Of a stretch of DNA of 11,530 nt, positions 5,891 to 11,530 are shown in pieces; position 1 is the stretch's first letter; the number at the start of each line of letters is the position of its first letter. Under the pieces are notes generated by a model, which searched no databases, was not told the origin of the DNA, and worked only from the letters and a program-made list of their open reading frames with translations. Position numbers and translations under genes: made by a program. This DNA comes from Lachnospiraceae bacterium (GTDB lineage Bacteria > Bacillota > Clostridia > Lachnospirales > Lachnospiraceae), in NCBI GenBank assembly GCA_009774245.1, contig VSNM01000124.1:1-11530 (forward strand), read 5' to 3'.

Positions 5891-5940
5891 AAAGCCGTCA
5901 AGGATAAAATGCACGCTTGCGTGTCCTTGACGGCTTTCCC
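5891..5940 (+). terminator. Terminator of the sigma/HTH unit
   Basis: AAAGCCGTCAAGGA (5891-5904) pairs perfectly with TCCTTGACGGCTTT (5924-5937). An inner stem, CACGC (5912-5916) with GCGTG (5919-5923), makes a two-part hairpin ending in a short T stretch. It lies 18 bases after the HTH stop. The stem starts with A and ends with T, so it could also work on the other strand. Confidence 0.85.
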
Positions 5941-5962
5941 TGTCTTTGCTGTTGGGCAGCCA

Positions 5963-5997
5963 AGAGAGCGCAATCGGATAAACCGCTTACGCTCTCT
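5963..5997. repeat. Imperfect hairpin with 15-base arms
   Basis: AGAGAGCGCAATCGG (5963-5977) and CCGCTTACGCTCTCT (5983-5997) pair at 13 of 15 positions around the loop ATAAA. It lies between the sigma/HTH terminator and the first 115-base repeat, in DNA without genes. Confidence 0.6.
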
Positions 5998-6009
5998 ATC
6001 CATTATGGA

Positions 6010-6127
6010 ATGTTACGCGATAGAGTGTGCTTCTCGCTTGATTTAAGCGGCATTACAGAGAAGATAAGGGCAGGGGTAAGGGTTTTTATACTCCCACCCT
6101 TAAAAATGAGGTTCTACTGCGTAACAT
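6010..6127 (+). repeat. 115-base repeat with terminal inverted repeats, copy 1
   Basis: The unit begins TGTTACGCGATAG (6011-6023) and ends CTACTGCGTAACA (6114-6126), which are inverted copies of each other with two differences. One extra A-T pair lies outside. Its interior aligns with the reverse complement of the unit at 6415-6532. CTTGAT-NN-AAGCGGC falls at the same offset in both (positions 27-41). The last ~50 bases are also shared, with AAGGG-TTTT-ATAC, AAAAA and TTCTACTGCGTAACA. AAGGG/CCCTT can form a short stem in both. No protein is encoded. Confidence 0.7.
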
Positions 6128-6300
6128 AACAAACGATATTTTTATATTGCCGTTTCCATTCCGTTCTTTTCCATTCCGGCGGCTCTGCCGTTTTGCTTTG
6201 CCCCCAAATGAGAGAGATTAGGGAAAGGATAGGAAGGGAATGGGTATTTGATTAAATCTGTATTTGGTATTTCTCTAGTTGTTTATATCTTTATTTAATT
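6128..6300. other. Non-coding DNA between repeats: purine-rich tract and AT-rich stretch
   Basis: No gene is seen. TTCCATTCCG occurs twice close together (about 6147-6180). A nearly pure purine run follows at about 6211-6243 (GAGAGAGATTAGGGAAAGG and on). From 6244 to 6300 the DNA is AT-rich and leads directly into the tandem 30-base units. An AT-rich segment next to tandem repeats is the usual makeup of an origin. Confidence 0.5.
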
Positions 6301-6390
6301 GCGTTGGATTTTCCAACGTAGGTTTTTCCAATGTTGGATAATCCAATGTAGGCTTTTCCAACATTGGAAAAGCCAAGATAGGCGGTCTAT
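6301..6390. repeat. Tandem 30-base repeats (about three units), iteron-like
   Basis: Units start at 6301, 6331 and 6361. The first two agree at 24 of 30 positions, with the pattern N-N-GTTGGATNNTCCAA-Y-GTAGG-Y-TTTTCCA. The third keeps the first 23 bases at about 17 positions and then decays. Each contains TTGGA...TCCAA-type inverted halves. There are no spacers, so this is not a CRISPR array. The repeats resemble replication-initiator or transfer-protein binding sites. Confidence 0.75.
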
Positions 6391-6414
6391 GCTCCCTCGG
6401 ATAATTACCACAGG

Positions 6415-6532
6415 TTTGTTACGCAGTAGAAAGGCGTTTTTGAGGGAAAGGGTATAAAACCCTTGCCGCGCGGAAAACGTACCCGCAAAGCCGCTTGTAT
6501 CAAGGCTTTCTCAGCCCCTACTGCGTAACAAA
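6415..6532 (-). repeat. 115-base repeat with terminal inverted repeats, copy 2 (inverted)
   Basis: TTTGTTACGCAGTAG (6415-6429) and CTACTGCGTAACAAA (6518-6532) are perfect 15-base terminal inverted repeats. Read on the minus strand, the unit aligns with copy 1 at 6010-6127 with almost the same length (114 against 116 bases between the 13-base ends). The two copies therefore face each other across 288 bases. No target duplication is evident at its edges. Confidence 0.75.
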
Positions 6533-6539
6533 GAGCATG

Positions 6540-6585
6540 AAAAAAGCGGGCAAGAAACGCTTTGTTTCTCACTCGCCTTTTTCTG
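6540..6585 (+). terminator. Terminator-like hairpin
   Basis: AAAAAGCGGGCAAGAAAC (6542-6559) pairs imperfectly with GTTTCTCACTCGCCTTTTT (6565-6583), with the small loop GCTTT. The T-rich right end suits the plus strand and the A-rich left end would suit the minus strand. It closes the repeat region and may sit near the right end of the mobile element. Confidence 0.6.
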
Positions 6586-6868
6586 CACCCCGTATGGCAG
6601 CTACCCTATTTCAATTTGTTGGTTGATACTGTTTTATGAGTAACTACCATTTGAACAGTCTCTTTTCGTTTGAAATATTCAAATGTCCCCTTTTCGCTGC
6701 TCTATTCCCAAGACATTTGGAACTTCTTCGCGAAACAGCCCTTGCTACGAGTGAAAACTGCCAAAGGCAGTTAGAAATTCTTCTCACGCTAATAACCATG
6801 TTGGTCAGCTCAATTTGCCTATAAACGATATAGGCAAGTAAAGCTGGCCAATGGCTAACATGCCTATC
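6586..6868. other. Non-coding stretch with two hairpins
   Basis: No supported gene. AACTGCC-AAA-GGCAGTT (6756-6772) and TTGCCTATA-AACGA-TATAGGCAA (6815-6837) are perfect stems. The second is nested in a wider imperfect one (CATGTT and GGTCAGCT, with AGCTGGCC and AACATG). The last lies right after the stop of the minus-strand gene at 6869 and may end its transcript. Confidence 0.5.
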
Positions 6869-8440
6869 CTAAATCGCATACCTAATATTGCTGGTACTTC
6901 CATCCACCTTAACATAACCTGTCTCAACAAGCATTTTTAGATATCTCCTTACTGTCGAAGCTGATTTCTCAGTAAGATTTTCTGCAACTTGGGGTGTTAT
7001 ATATTTGTTTTCTTCAAGATACAAAATTATTTTTTCAACTTTCTTATAATCACTTGCGGTCAAAACTTCGCTCAAATCTTCGCTCAATCTTCGCTCATTT
7101 TTATCAGCTTCGCTCAATCTTTGCTCATTTTGTTCCTTGTTAGCAGCATCTTCGCTCATTTCTGTATCAGCAGAAATACTTCCTTTATCCTCATCTGTTT
7201 TACATTTCAGAATAAGTGTCACCAGATTTAAAACGGCATCTTCCATAAGCTCCGGCGTTTCCCAACCGTTATCAGACCATATCTTCAAAATGTCAGGAAA
7301 ACCAGAACCGGCATTATCACCAAAACCAACCATTCTGAGCATCGTTTGCATATGTGGATTTCTAGCCTTAGACTCTCCGCCCTTATATATCTGTTCTTTT
7401 GGAAGCTTCAAGCTTCCCGGATTAGAAAAACAAAAACCATCATTGAATTTTACTATCTTCAATACACCGGAATCCATTCTGTAATCAGCATGAATAATCA
7501 TATTGACAAATGCTTCACGAATAGCCTTATGAATCGGTGTGTCCTCGATTCTTTGCATATCCTTTAACACAAAAGGCTTCTTAAGATCCTCGGTAAGCTT
7601 TGGCGTTACTTTCCTAAAAAAATTGAACAGGTTATTTTCCCATGTCCCGTCATAAGTAATTCTGTCAATCCATCTTGTTTCATCATCGGTATTGGTTTCA
7701 TTTCGGTAATCCATGAATATATTATCGAACTCATCTCTAATCGCAAGACCTGTACCAAACATCAACAATCCGGCTATTGTCAAACCTTCTACCTTCTCTC
7801 TGCGGTCTCTTCGATAACCTCCAAGCATTTCCAAAAAATCTTGGTCGGGAAGTTCTCGCCACACATGCTGCGGATTCCAGCTGTTAAACATAATTCGATA
7901 TCGTTCCAAAGTATCTACATCAATATCATCCATTGTATATCCTTCCAAAATAGTACTATCATTCCCTTCCGCACTTTGGTCACGAATCATAGCACGCACT
8001 TCATATTCTTTTGCATGGTAGTCACCCTCATGATTTCTCTTATAGGTTCCCTTAAAAGGATTTTCGCCTTTATATACAGGACGAACTGTAAAATCTGCCC
8101 TTGGCACCTCTATTACAAGCAAAGCAACCCCATCTTCTTCTACAATATAAACATTATCATCGACAAGAATATTGGCATTTACCTTTTGACTATTAATAGT
8201 ATTCCAAAAATCTTCCCGCAATTTTTCCGGATTATCAATTCCCTGAATAACAAAACGCTCCTCTGGTGTTACTTTTGTTTTATCTTCAAGGATACCAAGC
8301 ACTATCGTTCCACCTTTGGTATTTGCAAAAGAGCTGTAGGTTTCATACACGGACTCTGGAACGCGACTCTGTGCTTTTTTGCATTCTACATCAACTTTTT
8401 CGCCTTGATAAATCAGATTCTTTAATTCCTGCATGTCCAT
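6869..8440 (-). CDS. AlbA_2 (Schlafen-like) / GHKL ATPase-like / winged-helix regulator
   Basis: The product is 523 residues, with GAAGG seven bases before the ATG. Residues ~10-125 are an AlbA_2 (Schlafen AlbA) putative nucleic-acid-binding domain, with VDVECKKA and SSFANTKGGTIVLGI. Residues ~210-410 carry the fold of the HATPase_c_4 group: REAFVNMIIHADY (308-320) as N-box and VGFGDNAGSGF (371-381) as glycine box. Residues ~465-523 are a winged helix (VAENLTEKSASTVRRYLKMLVETGYV). Between them is a polar linker (about 427-459) rich in SE repeats. Such proteins are widespread accessory regulators with poorly known roles; some accompany defence or mobile loci. It is transcribed alone, away from the histidine kinase, and is AT-richer than that neighbour. 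Confidence 0.85.
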   Translation of the reverse strand: MDMQELKNLIYQGEKVDVECKKAQSRVPESVYETYSSFANTKGGTIVLGILEDKTKVTPEERFVIQGIDNPEKLREDFWNTINSQKVNANILVDDNVYIVEEDGVALLVIEVPRADFTVRPVYKGENPFKGTYKRNHEGDYHAKEYEVRAMIRDQSAEGNDSTILEGYTMDDIDVDTLERYRIMFNSWNPQHVWRELPDQDFLEMLGGYRRDRREKVEGLTIAGLLMFGTGLAIRDEFDNIFMDYRNETNTDDETRWIDRITYDGTWENNLFNFFRKVTPKLTEDLKKPFVLKDMQRIEDTPIHKAIREAFVNMIIHADYRMDSGVLKIVKFNDGFCFSNPGSLKLPKEQIYKGGESKARNPHMQTMLRMVGFGDNAGSGFPDILKIWSDNGWETPELMEDAVLNLVTLILKCKTDEDKGSISADTEMSEDAANKEQNEQRLSEADKNERRLSEDLSEVLTASDYKKVEKIILYLEENKYITPQVAENLTEKSASTVRRYLKMLVETGYVKVDGSTSNIRYAI

Positions 8441-8489
8441 AACGATACCTTCTTTCTATCAATAATTACTGCCGATATATGTTATTACT

Positions 8490-8519
8490 ATTTTATCACG
8501 CAGACACTATTTACAACAA
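8490..8519 (-). promoter_or_regulatory. Possible promoter of the AlbA_2 gene
   Basis: On the minus strand, TTGTTG (8514-8519) and TAAAAT (8490-8495) are 18 bases apart and about 50 bases before the ATG at 8440. This is the best match in the 124-base gap, but it is weak. Confidence 0.35.
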
Positions 8520-8564
8520 GAAATTTTTCCAATCCCTTTTTCAGTTAGATTATCTTCTTCAAAT

Positions 8565-9602
8565 CTATATCAAAAAATTCATCGCAAAAGAAGTTCCCCT
8601 GCCTAAAATGCTGTCCACTTCAATCGTTCCGTTATGGGCTTCCACGATCGCTTTGGCCAGCGGCAGCCCAAGGCCAATCCCCTGCGTGTCCTTCGAATAA
8701 CGGCTCCGGTAAAACCGCTTGAAAATATAGTGCAAATCCTCCGGATAGATGCCGCTGCCATTATCCTTTATGGCGATCTGAACCATGGAAGCAGATACCC
8801 GCCATTCGATGCGGATGCAGCCGCCTTCTCCGGTATGGTCAAGTGCATTTTTCACAAGGTTGCTGATCGCTTCAATCATCCAGCTGCGGTCACATAAAAA
8901 TATGGTTTCCCCGCTGCCCGACAGACAGATTTCTTTTCCCTCCTGATCTGCCCGGAACAGGAAATGCTTCCTGACGCTTTCCGCAATCTCCGACACATTT
9001 TCCAATGATTTTTCCAGCACGATCATGCCTGCATCCAGCTTTGTGATTTTTAGAAGGTTCTGCACCAAAGATTCTATCCGGTCAAGCTCCTGCTCGGAGA
9101 GCCGGGAAAATTCCTGAATCGTCGGCAGTCCCTCCGCCTCATTCTGTATCAGCCCGGTATAAATATTGAGGGCGGCAAGCGGCGTTTTTAACTGATGGGA
9201 AATATCAGATATGGTATTCTTTAGAAATTTCTTTGCCCTTTTTTCATTCTCGGCATGGGCATTTAAGATCGCAACCAGGGAATTCACTTCATGGAACAGC
9301 CTGTACAATTCGCCCTCATCATTACATTCAATCGTGACATCCTGGTTGCCGGAGATATATTCTGTAATCTGTAATATGGCGTTTTCCATAATTTTATGCT
9401 GCTGCCTGAAATACCCAGACAAAAGCGCCAGTATCGCGGCGCTCATCAGCAAAAAGCAGGCGATTGTGTATATTGCCGCATTGCTGACTTCAAGCTCCAT
9501 GAGCAGGACTGCGATCAAAGTAAAAAACAAAATGCACAGCAGTATCCCGCCAAAGAGCCGTTTGATTTTCCGGTTTACAAATATTTTCATACTTATAACC
9601 AT
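8565..9602 (-). CDS. Sensor histidine kinase, intramembrane-sensing type
   Basis: The product is 345 residues. GAGGAAGGAG lies just before the ATG at 9602; the ATG four codons later is also possible. Two membrane helices (about 17-35 and 42-62) are separated by only about six residues outside, so the protein probably senses within the membrane or through a partner, as BceS-type kinases do. A HAMP-like linker follows. The phospho-accepting His136 lies in ISDISHQLKTPLAALN. The ATPase domain has the N-box SNLVKNALDHT (247-257), DNGSG (280-284), FKRFYRS and GIGLGLPLAKAI. It pairs with the regulator 65 bases upstream. Kinases of this build usually neighbour an ABC exporter they respond to; none follows here. 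Confidence 0.9.
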   Translation of the reverse strand: MVISMKIFVNRKIKRLFGGILLCILFFTLIAVLLMELEVSNAAIYTIACFLLMSAAILALLSGYFRQQHKIMENAILQITEYISGNQDVTIECNDEGELYRLFHEVNSLVAILNAHAENEKRAKKFLKNTISDISHQLKTPLAALNIYTGLIQNEAEGLPTIQEFSRLSEQELDRIESLVQNLLKITKLDAGMIVLEKSLENVSEIAESVRKHFLFRADQEGKEICLSGSGETIFLCDRSWMIEAISNLVKNALDHTGEGGCIRIEWRVSASMVQIAIKDNGSGIYPEDLHYIFKRFYRSRYSKDTQGIGLGLPLAKAIVEAHNGTIEVDSILGRGTSFAMNFLI

Positions 9603-9628
9603 GCTCCTTCCTCAGCCTGCAAGTTCAA

Positions 9629-9644
9629 TGTGAACCTGTTCACA
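9629..9644. repeat. Palindrome between response regulator and kinase genes
   Basis: TGTGAACCTGTTCACA has seven-base perfect arms around CT. It lies in the 65-base gap after the regulator stop and about 27 bases before the kinase start. It could be a regulatory protein site, or a weak hairpin that lowers kinase expression relative to the regulator. Confidence 0.45.
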
Positions 9645-9667
9645 ATATATATTACACAAGTTTTACC

Positions 9668-10354
9668 TCAATCCACAGTGTTCCATTTATATCCCATGCC
9701 GCGGACAGTGACAATCCGTTTCGGTTCTCCCGGATTGTCCTCTATTTTCGTGCGGAGCCTGCGGATATACACAGTAAGGGAATTGCCGTCTATATAGCTT
9801 TCATTGCAGTCCCACAGCCTGCCCAAAATCTGCTCCTGGGAAAGTATCCGGTCAGGATTTTCCATAAACAGGCGCAGCAGCTTATATTCGCCTGCTGTCA
9901 GTTCGATTGGTTCTCCCCTTTTATATACTTCCCCCTTTAACAGCTGGATACTGATGCCGCCTGAATTTAATTCCGTGACAGTGGTGCCGAAATTCTCACT
10001 CCTGCGCAGCAGTGCATTGACTCTTGAGAGGAACACCGCCAGCTTGAACGGTTTCGTCATATAATCGTCGCCCCCGATGTCCAGCCCCATGATAATATCC
10101 GTCTCCTCATCAGCGGCAGTCAGAAACATAATGGGCACTTTTGAGGTCTGCCGTATCTTTCTGCAGAAATCAAAGCCGGAGCCGTCAGGGAGCGACACGT
10201 CCAGAATGACCAGATCATACTTCCCATCTGCCCATAATTCGTCCGCCTCCAGTGTGGTACGGGCAATGACGATCTCATATCCCTGCTTTTTTACAGCGAA
10301 GGAAAGCCCGTTTATTAAACTCAGATCATCTTCTAACAAGAACAATTGTTTCAT
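9668..10354 (-). CDS. OmpR-family response regulator
   Basis: The product is 228 residues. The receiver domain (1-~115) has the acidic pair Asp9/Asp10, phospho-acceptor Asp52 in VILDVSLPDGSG, Thr79 and Lys101 in DDYMTKPF. The C-terminal winged helix (~130-225) has ELTAGEYKLLRLFMENPDRI, an RRLRTKIEDNP recognition region and the usual end VRGMGYKW. It binds DNA and is activated by the downstream kinase. GGGAG lies 11 bases before the ATG. It starts 65 bases after the acetyltransferase stop, so all three genes may be one operon. Target genes are unknown; the receiver and kinase resemble those controlling peptide-antibiotic exporters. Confidence 0.92.
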   Translation of the reverse strand: MKQLFLLEDDLSLINGLSFAVKKQGYEIVIARTTLEADELWADGKYDLVILDVSLPDGSGFDFCRKIRQTSKVPIMFLTAADEETDIIMGLDIGGDDYMTKPFKLAVFLSRVNALLRRSENFGTTVTELNSGGISIQLLKGEVYKRGEPIELTAGEYKLLRLFMENPDRILSQEQILGRLWDCNESYIDGNSLTVYIRRLRTKIEDNPGEPKRIVTVRGMGYKWNTVD

Positions 10355-10419
10355 TTGTTATGTCTCTCCCTTCCCCTTTTTGTCCTTCTGCCCATCAATG
10401 CTCCAATGTTTTATGTTAT

Positions 10420-11004
10420 TTACCATCTCTGTTCTTCTCTGTTAAAGAAGTATCCCAAATTGATTCTTACTTCCCGCCTTTTAATATCATTGTTTGTATA
10501 ACAGCATGTGTCAAACCCAATCAGTTCAAATCCTTCGTGAAGATAAAAGCCGATTGCGTTCACATTGCATGATTGCGTTTCCAAAATGATGGCACGCCTT
10601 TTTTGGTTTATGGCAATCTCTTTTGCTTTATCCATCAGACTTTTCCCAATACCCTTATTGCGGAGTTCATCAGATACCCATAATTCTGTTACCATAAGCC
10701 TGTTCGACCATTCTTCAGGGCATACCTCTATACAAGCCAGCAAATCCCCACTATCGCTTACTACACCATACGCTTCCGCTTTCTCCCAATGCTCCTGATA
10801 CAAGGAATCAGGAAAATCATATTCCTCCGGAGTATGAACAATTTCCTTTTCCGCTTTCTTTCTAATCAATGAAATCCTGCACCCGCTACAATCCATTGGT
10901 TCAATTATCAAATCATAGAAACTATCGCTTTTCGTCACTAACGGTATGGCTACACCTTTCCAGTTTTCCCTGGGTAATTCTATTATTTCATATTTTCTAT
11001 CCAT
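10420..11004 (-). CDS. GNAT acetyltransferase, streptothricin-acetyltransferase-like
   Basis: The product is 194 residues, with GGAGG seven bases before the ATG. The acetyl-CoA site is in LWVSDELRNKGIGKSLMDKA (R-x-x-G-I-G form). The core blocks CPEEWSNRLMVTELWVS, ILETQSCNVNAIGFYLHEGF and LIGFDTCCYTNND closely resemble, from memory, those of streptothricin N-acetyltransferases (Sat group), enzymes that acetylate the beta-lysine of the antibiotic. The N-terminal MDRKYEIIELPRENWKG also fits. Similar proteins are common in clostridial genomes and many have no tested resistance activity, so the substrate is an inference. It is first in a possible operon with the two-component genes. Confidence 0.85.
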   Translation of the reverse strand: MDRKYEIIELPRENWKGVAIPLVTKSDSFYDLIIEPMDCSGCRISLIRKKAEKEIVHTPEEYDFPDSLYQEHWEKAEAYGVVSDSGDLLACIEVCPEEWSNRLMVTELWVSDELRNKGIGKSLMDKAKEIAINQKRRAIILETQSCNVNAIGFYLHEGFELIGFDTCCYTNNDIKRREVRINLGYFFNREEQRW

Positions 11005-11040
11005 CAGTTTGCCTCCAAATCCCGATTTTTCGTTGGTTCT

Positions 11041-11069
11041 ATTATATTACAATGTCTTTCCAGATGGAA
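11041..11069 (-). promoter_or_regulatory. Probable promoter of the acetyltransferase gene
   Basis: A perfect -10, TATAAT, lies on the minus strand at 11041-11046, 36 bases before the ATG. No good -35 is seen at 16-18 bases. The place where it should be is covered by the palindrome TTCCAGATGGAA (11058-11069), which may be an activator or repressor site. Confidence 0.5.
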
Positions 11070-11148
11070 TAATCTTTTACATTTTTTTATGTAACGGATA
11101 TGGACTTATCTGAATTGCCAGATCCACAGGTTTCTCAAAAATGTGCAT

Positions 11149-11190
11149 AAAAACAGGGAAACAAATCTGAATTATCAGTGATTTCCCTGC
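11149..11190 (-). terminator. Terminator after the Rpn-like gene
   Basis: On the minus strand CAGGGAAA (11182-11189) pairs with TTTCCCTG (11154-11161), extended by ATC/GAT beyond a three-base bulge, and is followed by TTTTTA. It lies about 40 bases after the stop at 11228 and separates that gene from the acetyltransferase promoter. Confidence 0.75.
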
Positions 11191-11227
11191 TTTATGGCTG
11201 CAATATAAAATTTTCCACGTTATCGTT

Positions 11228-11530
11228 TTACACCGTTTGAAGTCCTGCAAGCTGCTCTACTTCTGCTACACTAAGACCTGAATCCTCTGCAATCTCCTCA
11301 ATCGTCATTTTTCCTCTTTTCAGCATCCTAAGTGCAGTATTCTTTTTTGTTTCATTTTCAGCTTCGTTTTTTAATTTTCTTGCGCTTGTTTCAATCAATG
11401 CTCCGCCCATAATATCACCTACACCTTTCTGCACATTCTCGTATTTTTGTGCTATCTCTTTAATCACATCGCCGGAAAGCTCTATGATTGTGCGTTTGTC
11501 AAACGCCCCGATCACTCCCTGCTGTTCCAG
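11228..11530 (-). CDS. Probable Rpn-family nuclease, C-terminal part (5' end outside window)
   Basis: The frame stays open to the right edge (LEQQGVIGAFDKRT...), giving about 100 residues; the GTG at 11515 is more likely an internal valine than a start. The C-terminal LRMLKRGKMTIEEIAEDSGL followed by SVAEVEQLAGL is the small helical tail common in Rpn-like PD-(D/E)XK nuclease/putative transposase proteins of clostridia, preceded by a charged Lys/Glu stretch. The nuclease domain itself would be outside the window. These proteins promote recombination in Escherichia coli; their role here is unknown. Similar tails occur in other families, so the call is moderate. Confidence 0.5.
   Translation of the reverse strand: MEQQGVIGAFDKRTIIELSGDVIKEIAQKYENVQKGVGDIMGGALIETSARKLKNEAENETKKNTALRMLKRGKMTIEEIAEDSGLSVAEVEQLAGLQTV

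Noticed and set aside
6010..6127. A transposon or insertion sequence with transposase
   Set aside because: The units have terminal inverted repeats but are only ~115 bases long and encode no protein; no target duplications were seen, so they are listed as repeats only.
6301..6390. CRISPR-like repeats
   Set aside because: The 30-base units are back to back without spacers and there are only about three.
6636..6824. 62-residue plus-strand ORF
   Set aside because: No clear ribosome site, a composition without domain features, and overlap with two hairpins that look like terminators.
7066..7158. CTTCGCTCA repeats as a CRISPR or regulatory array
   Set aside because: They lie inside an intact coding frame and are too short and irregularly spaced.
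7841..8425. 194-residue plus-strand ORF
   Set aside because: It is entirely antisense to the AlbA_2 gene, whose protein motifs are clear.

Overview
The window looks like a gut Firmicute of the Clostridia (Lachnospiraceae or Oscillospiraceae type). The evidence is the large serine recombinases of the Tn4451/Tn1549 kind, MobC and TnpW, a Tn916-style sigma/HTH pair, strong AGGAGG ribosome sites and moderate to low GC. No rRNA, tRNA, CRISPR or complete insertion sequence was seen.

Left part (1-2300): remains of two mobile elements. The C-terminal 254 residues of a large serine recombinase run off the left edge on the plus strand. Facing it on the minus strand is a second recombinase cut down to its N-terminal catalytic domain, with a nine-G run at the break. 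Behind that lie a TnpW-like small gene and mobC. No relaxase is present between mobC and the recombinase.

Cargo (2281-4848): an ArsR-type winged-helix regulator, a small PLDc_N membrane protein, an ABC ATPase and an ABC-2 permease. The last three are translationally coupled. The regulator gene and the transporter operon each have a near-consensus promoter with the same TATCA-N3-TGATA palindrome against the -10, which suggests one shared operator.

Structured region (4850-6590): after the transporter come a run of hairpins, a 35-codon ORF whose start site lies in a hairpin, then a sigma-like gene overlapping a small HTH gene (Tn916 orf7/orf8 type) and a strong terminator. About 660 bp of non-coding DNA follow. 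They hold two diverged ~115 bp repeats in inverted orientation, each with 13-15 bp terminal inverted repeats, around an AT-rich stretch and about three tandem 30 bp units. This looks like an origin or a recombinase/replication control site and is the most unusual part of the window.

Right part (6869-11530): all genes are on the minus strand. They are an AlbA_2/GHKL/winged-helix protein, a histidine kinase with almost no extracellular loop, its OmpR-type response regulator, a GNAT acetyltransferase resembling streptothricin acetyltransferases, and the C-terminal part of a probable Rpn-family nuclease. This looks like ordinary accessory chromosome or an older island next to the mobile element. 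The kinase/regulator pair is of the kind that usually sits beside an ABC exporter gene pair, but none is adjacent here.
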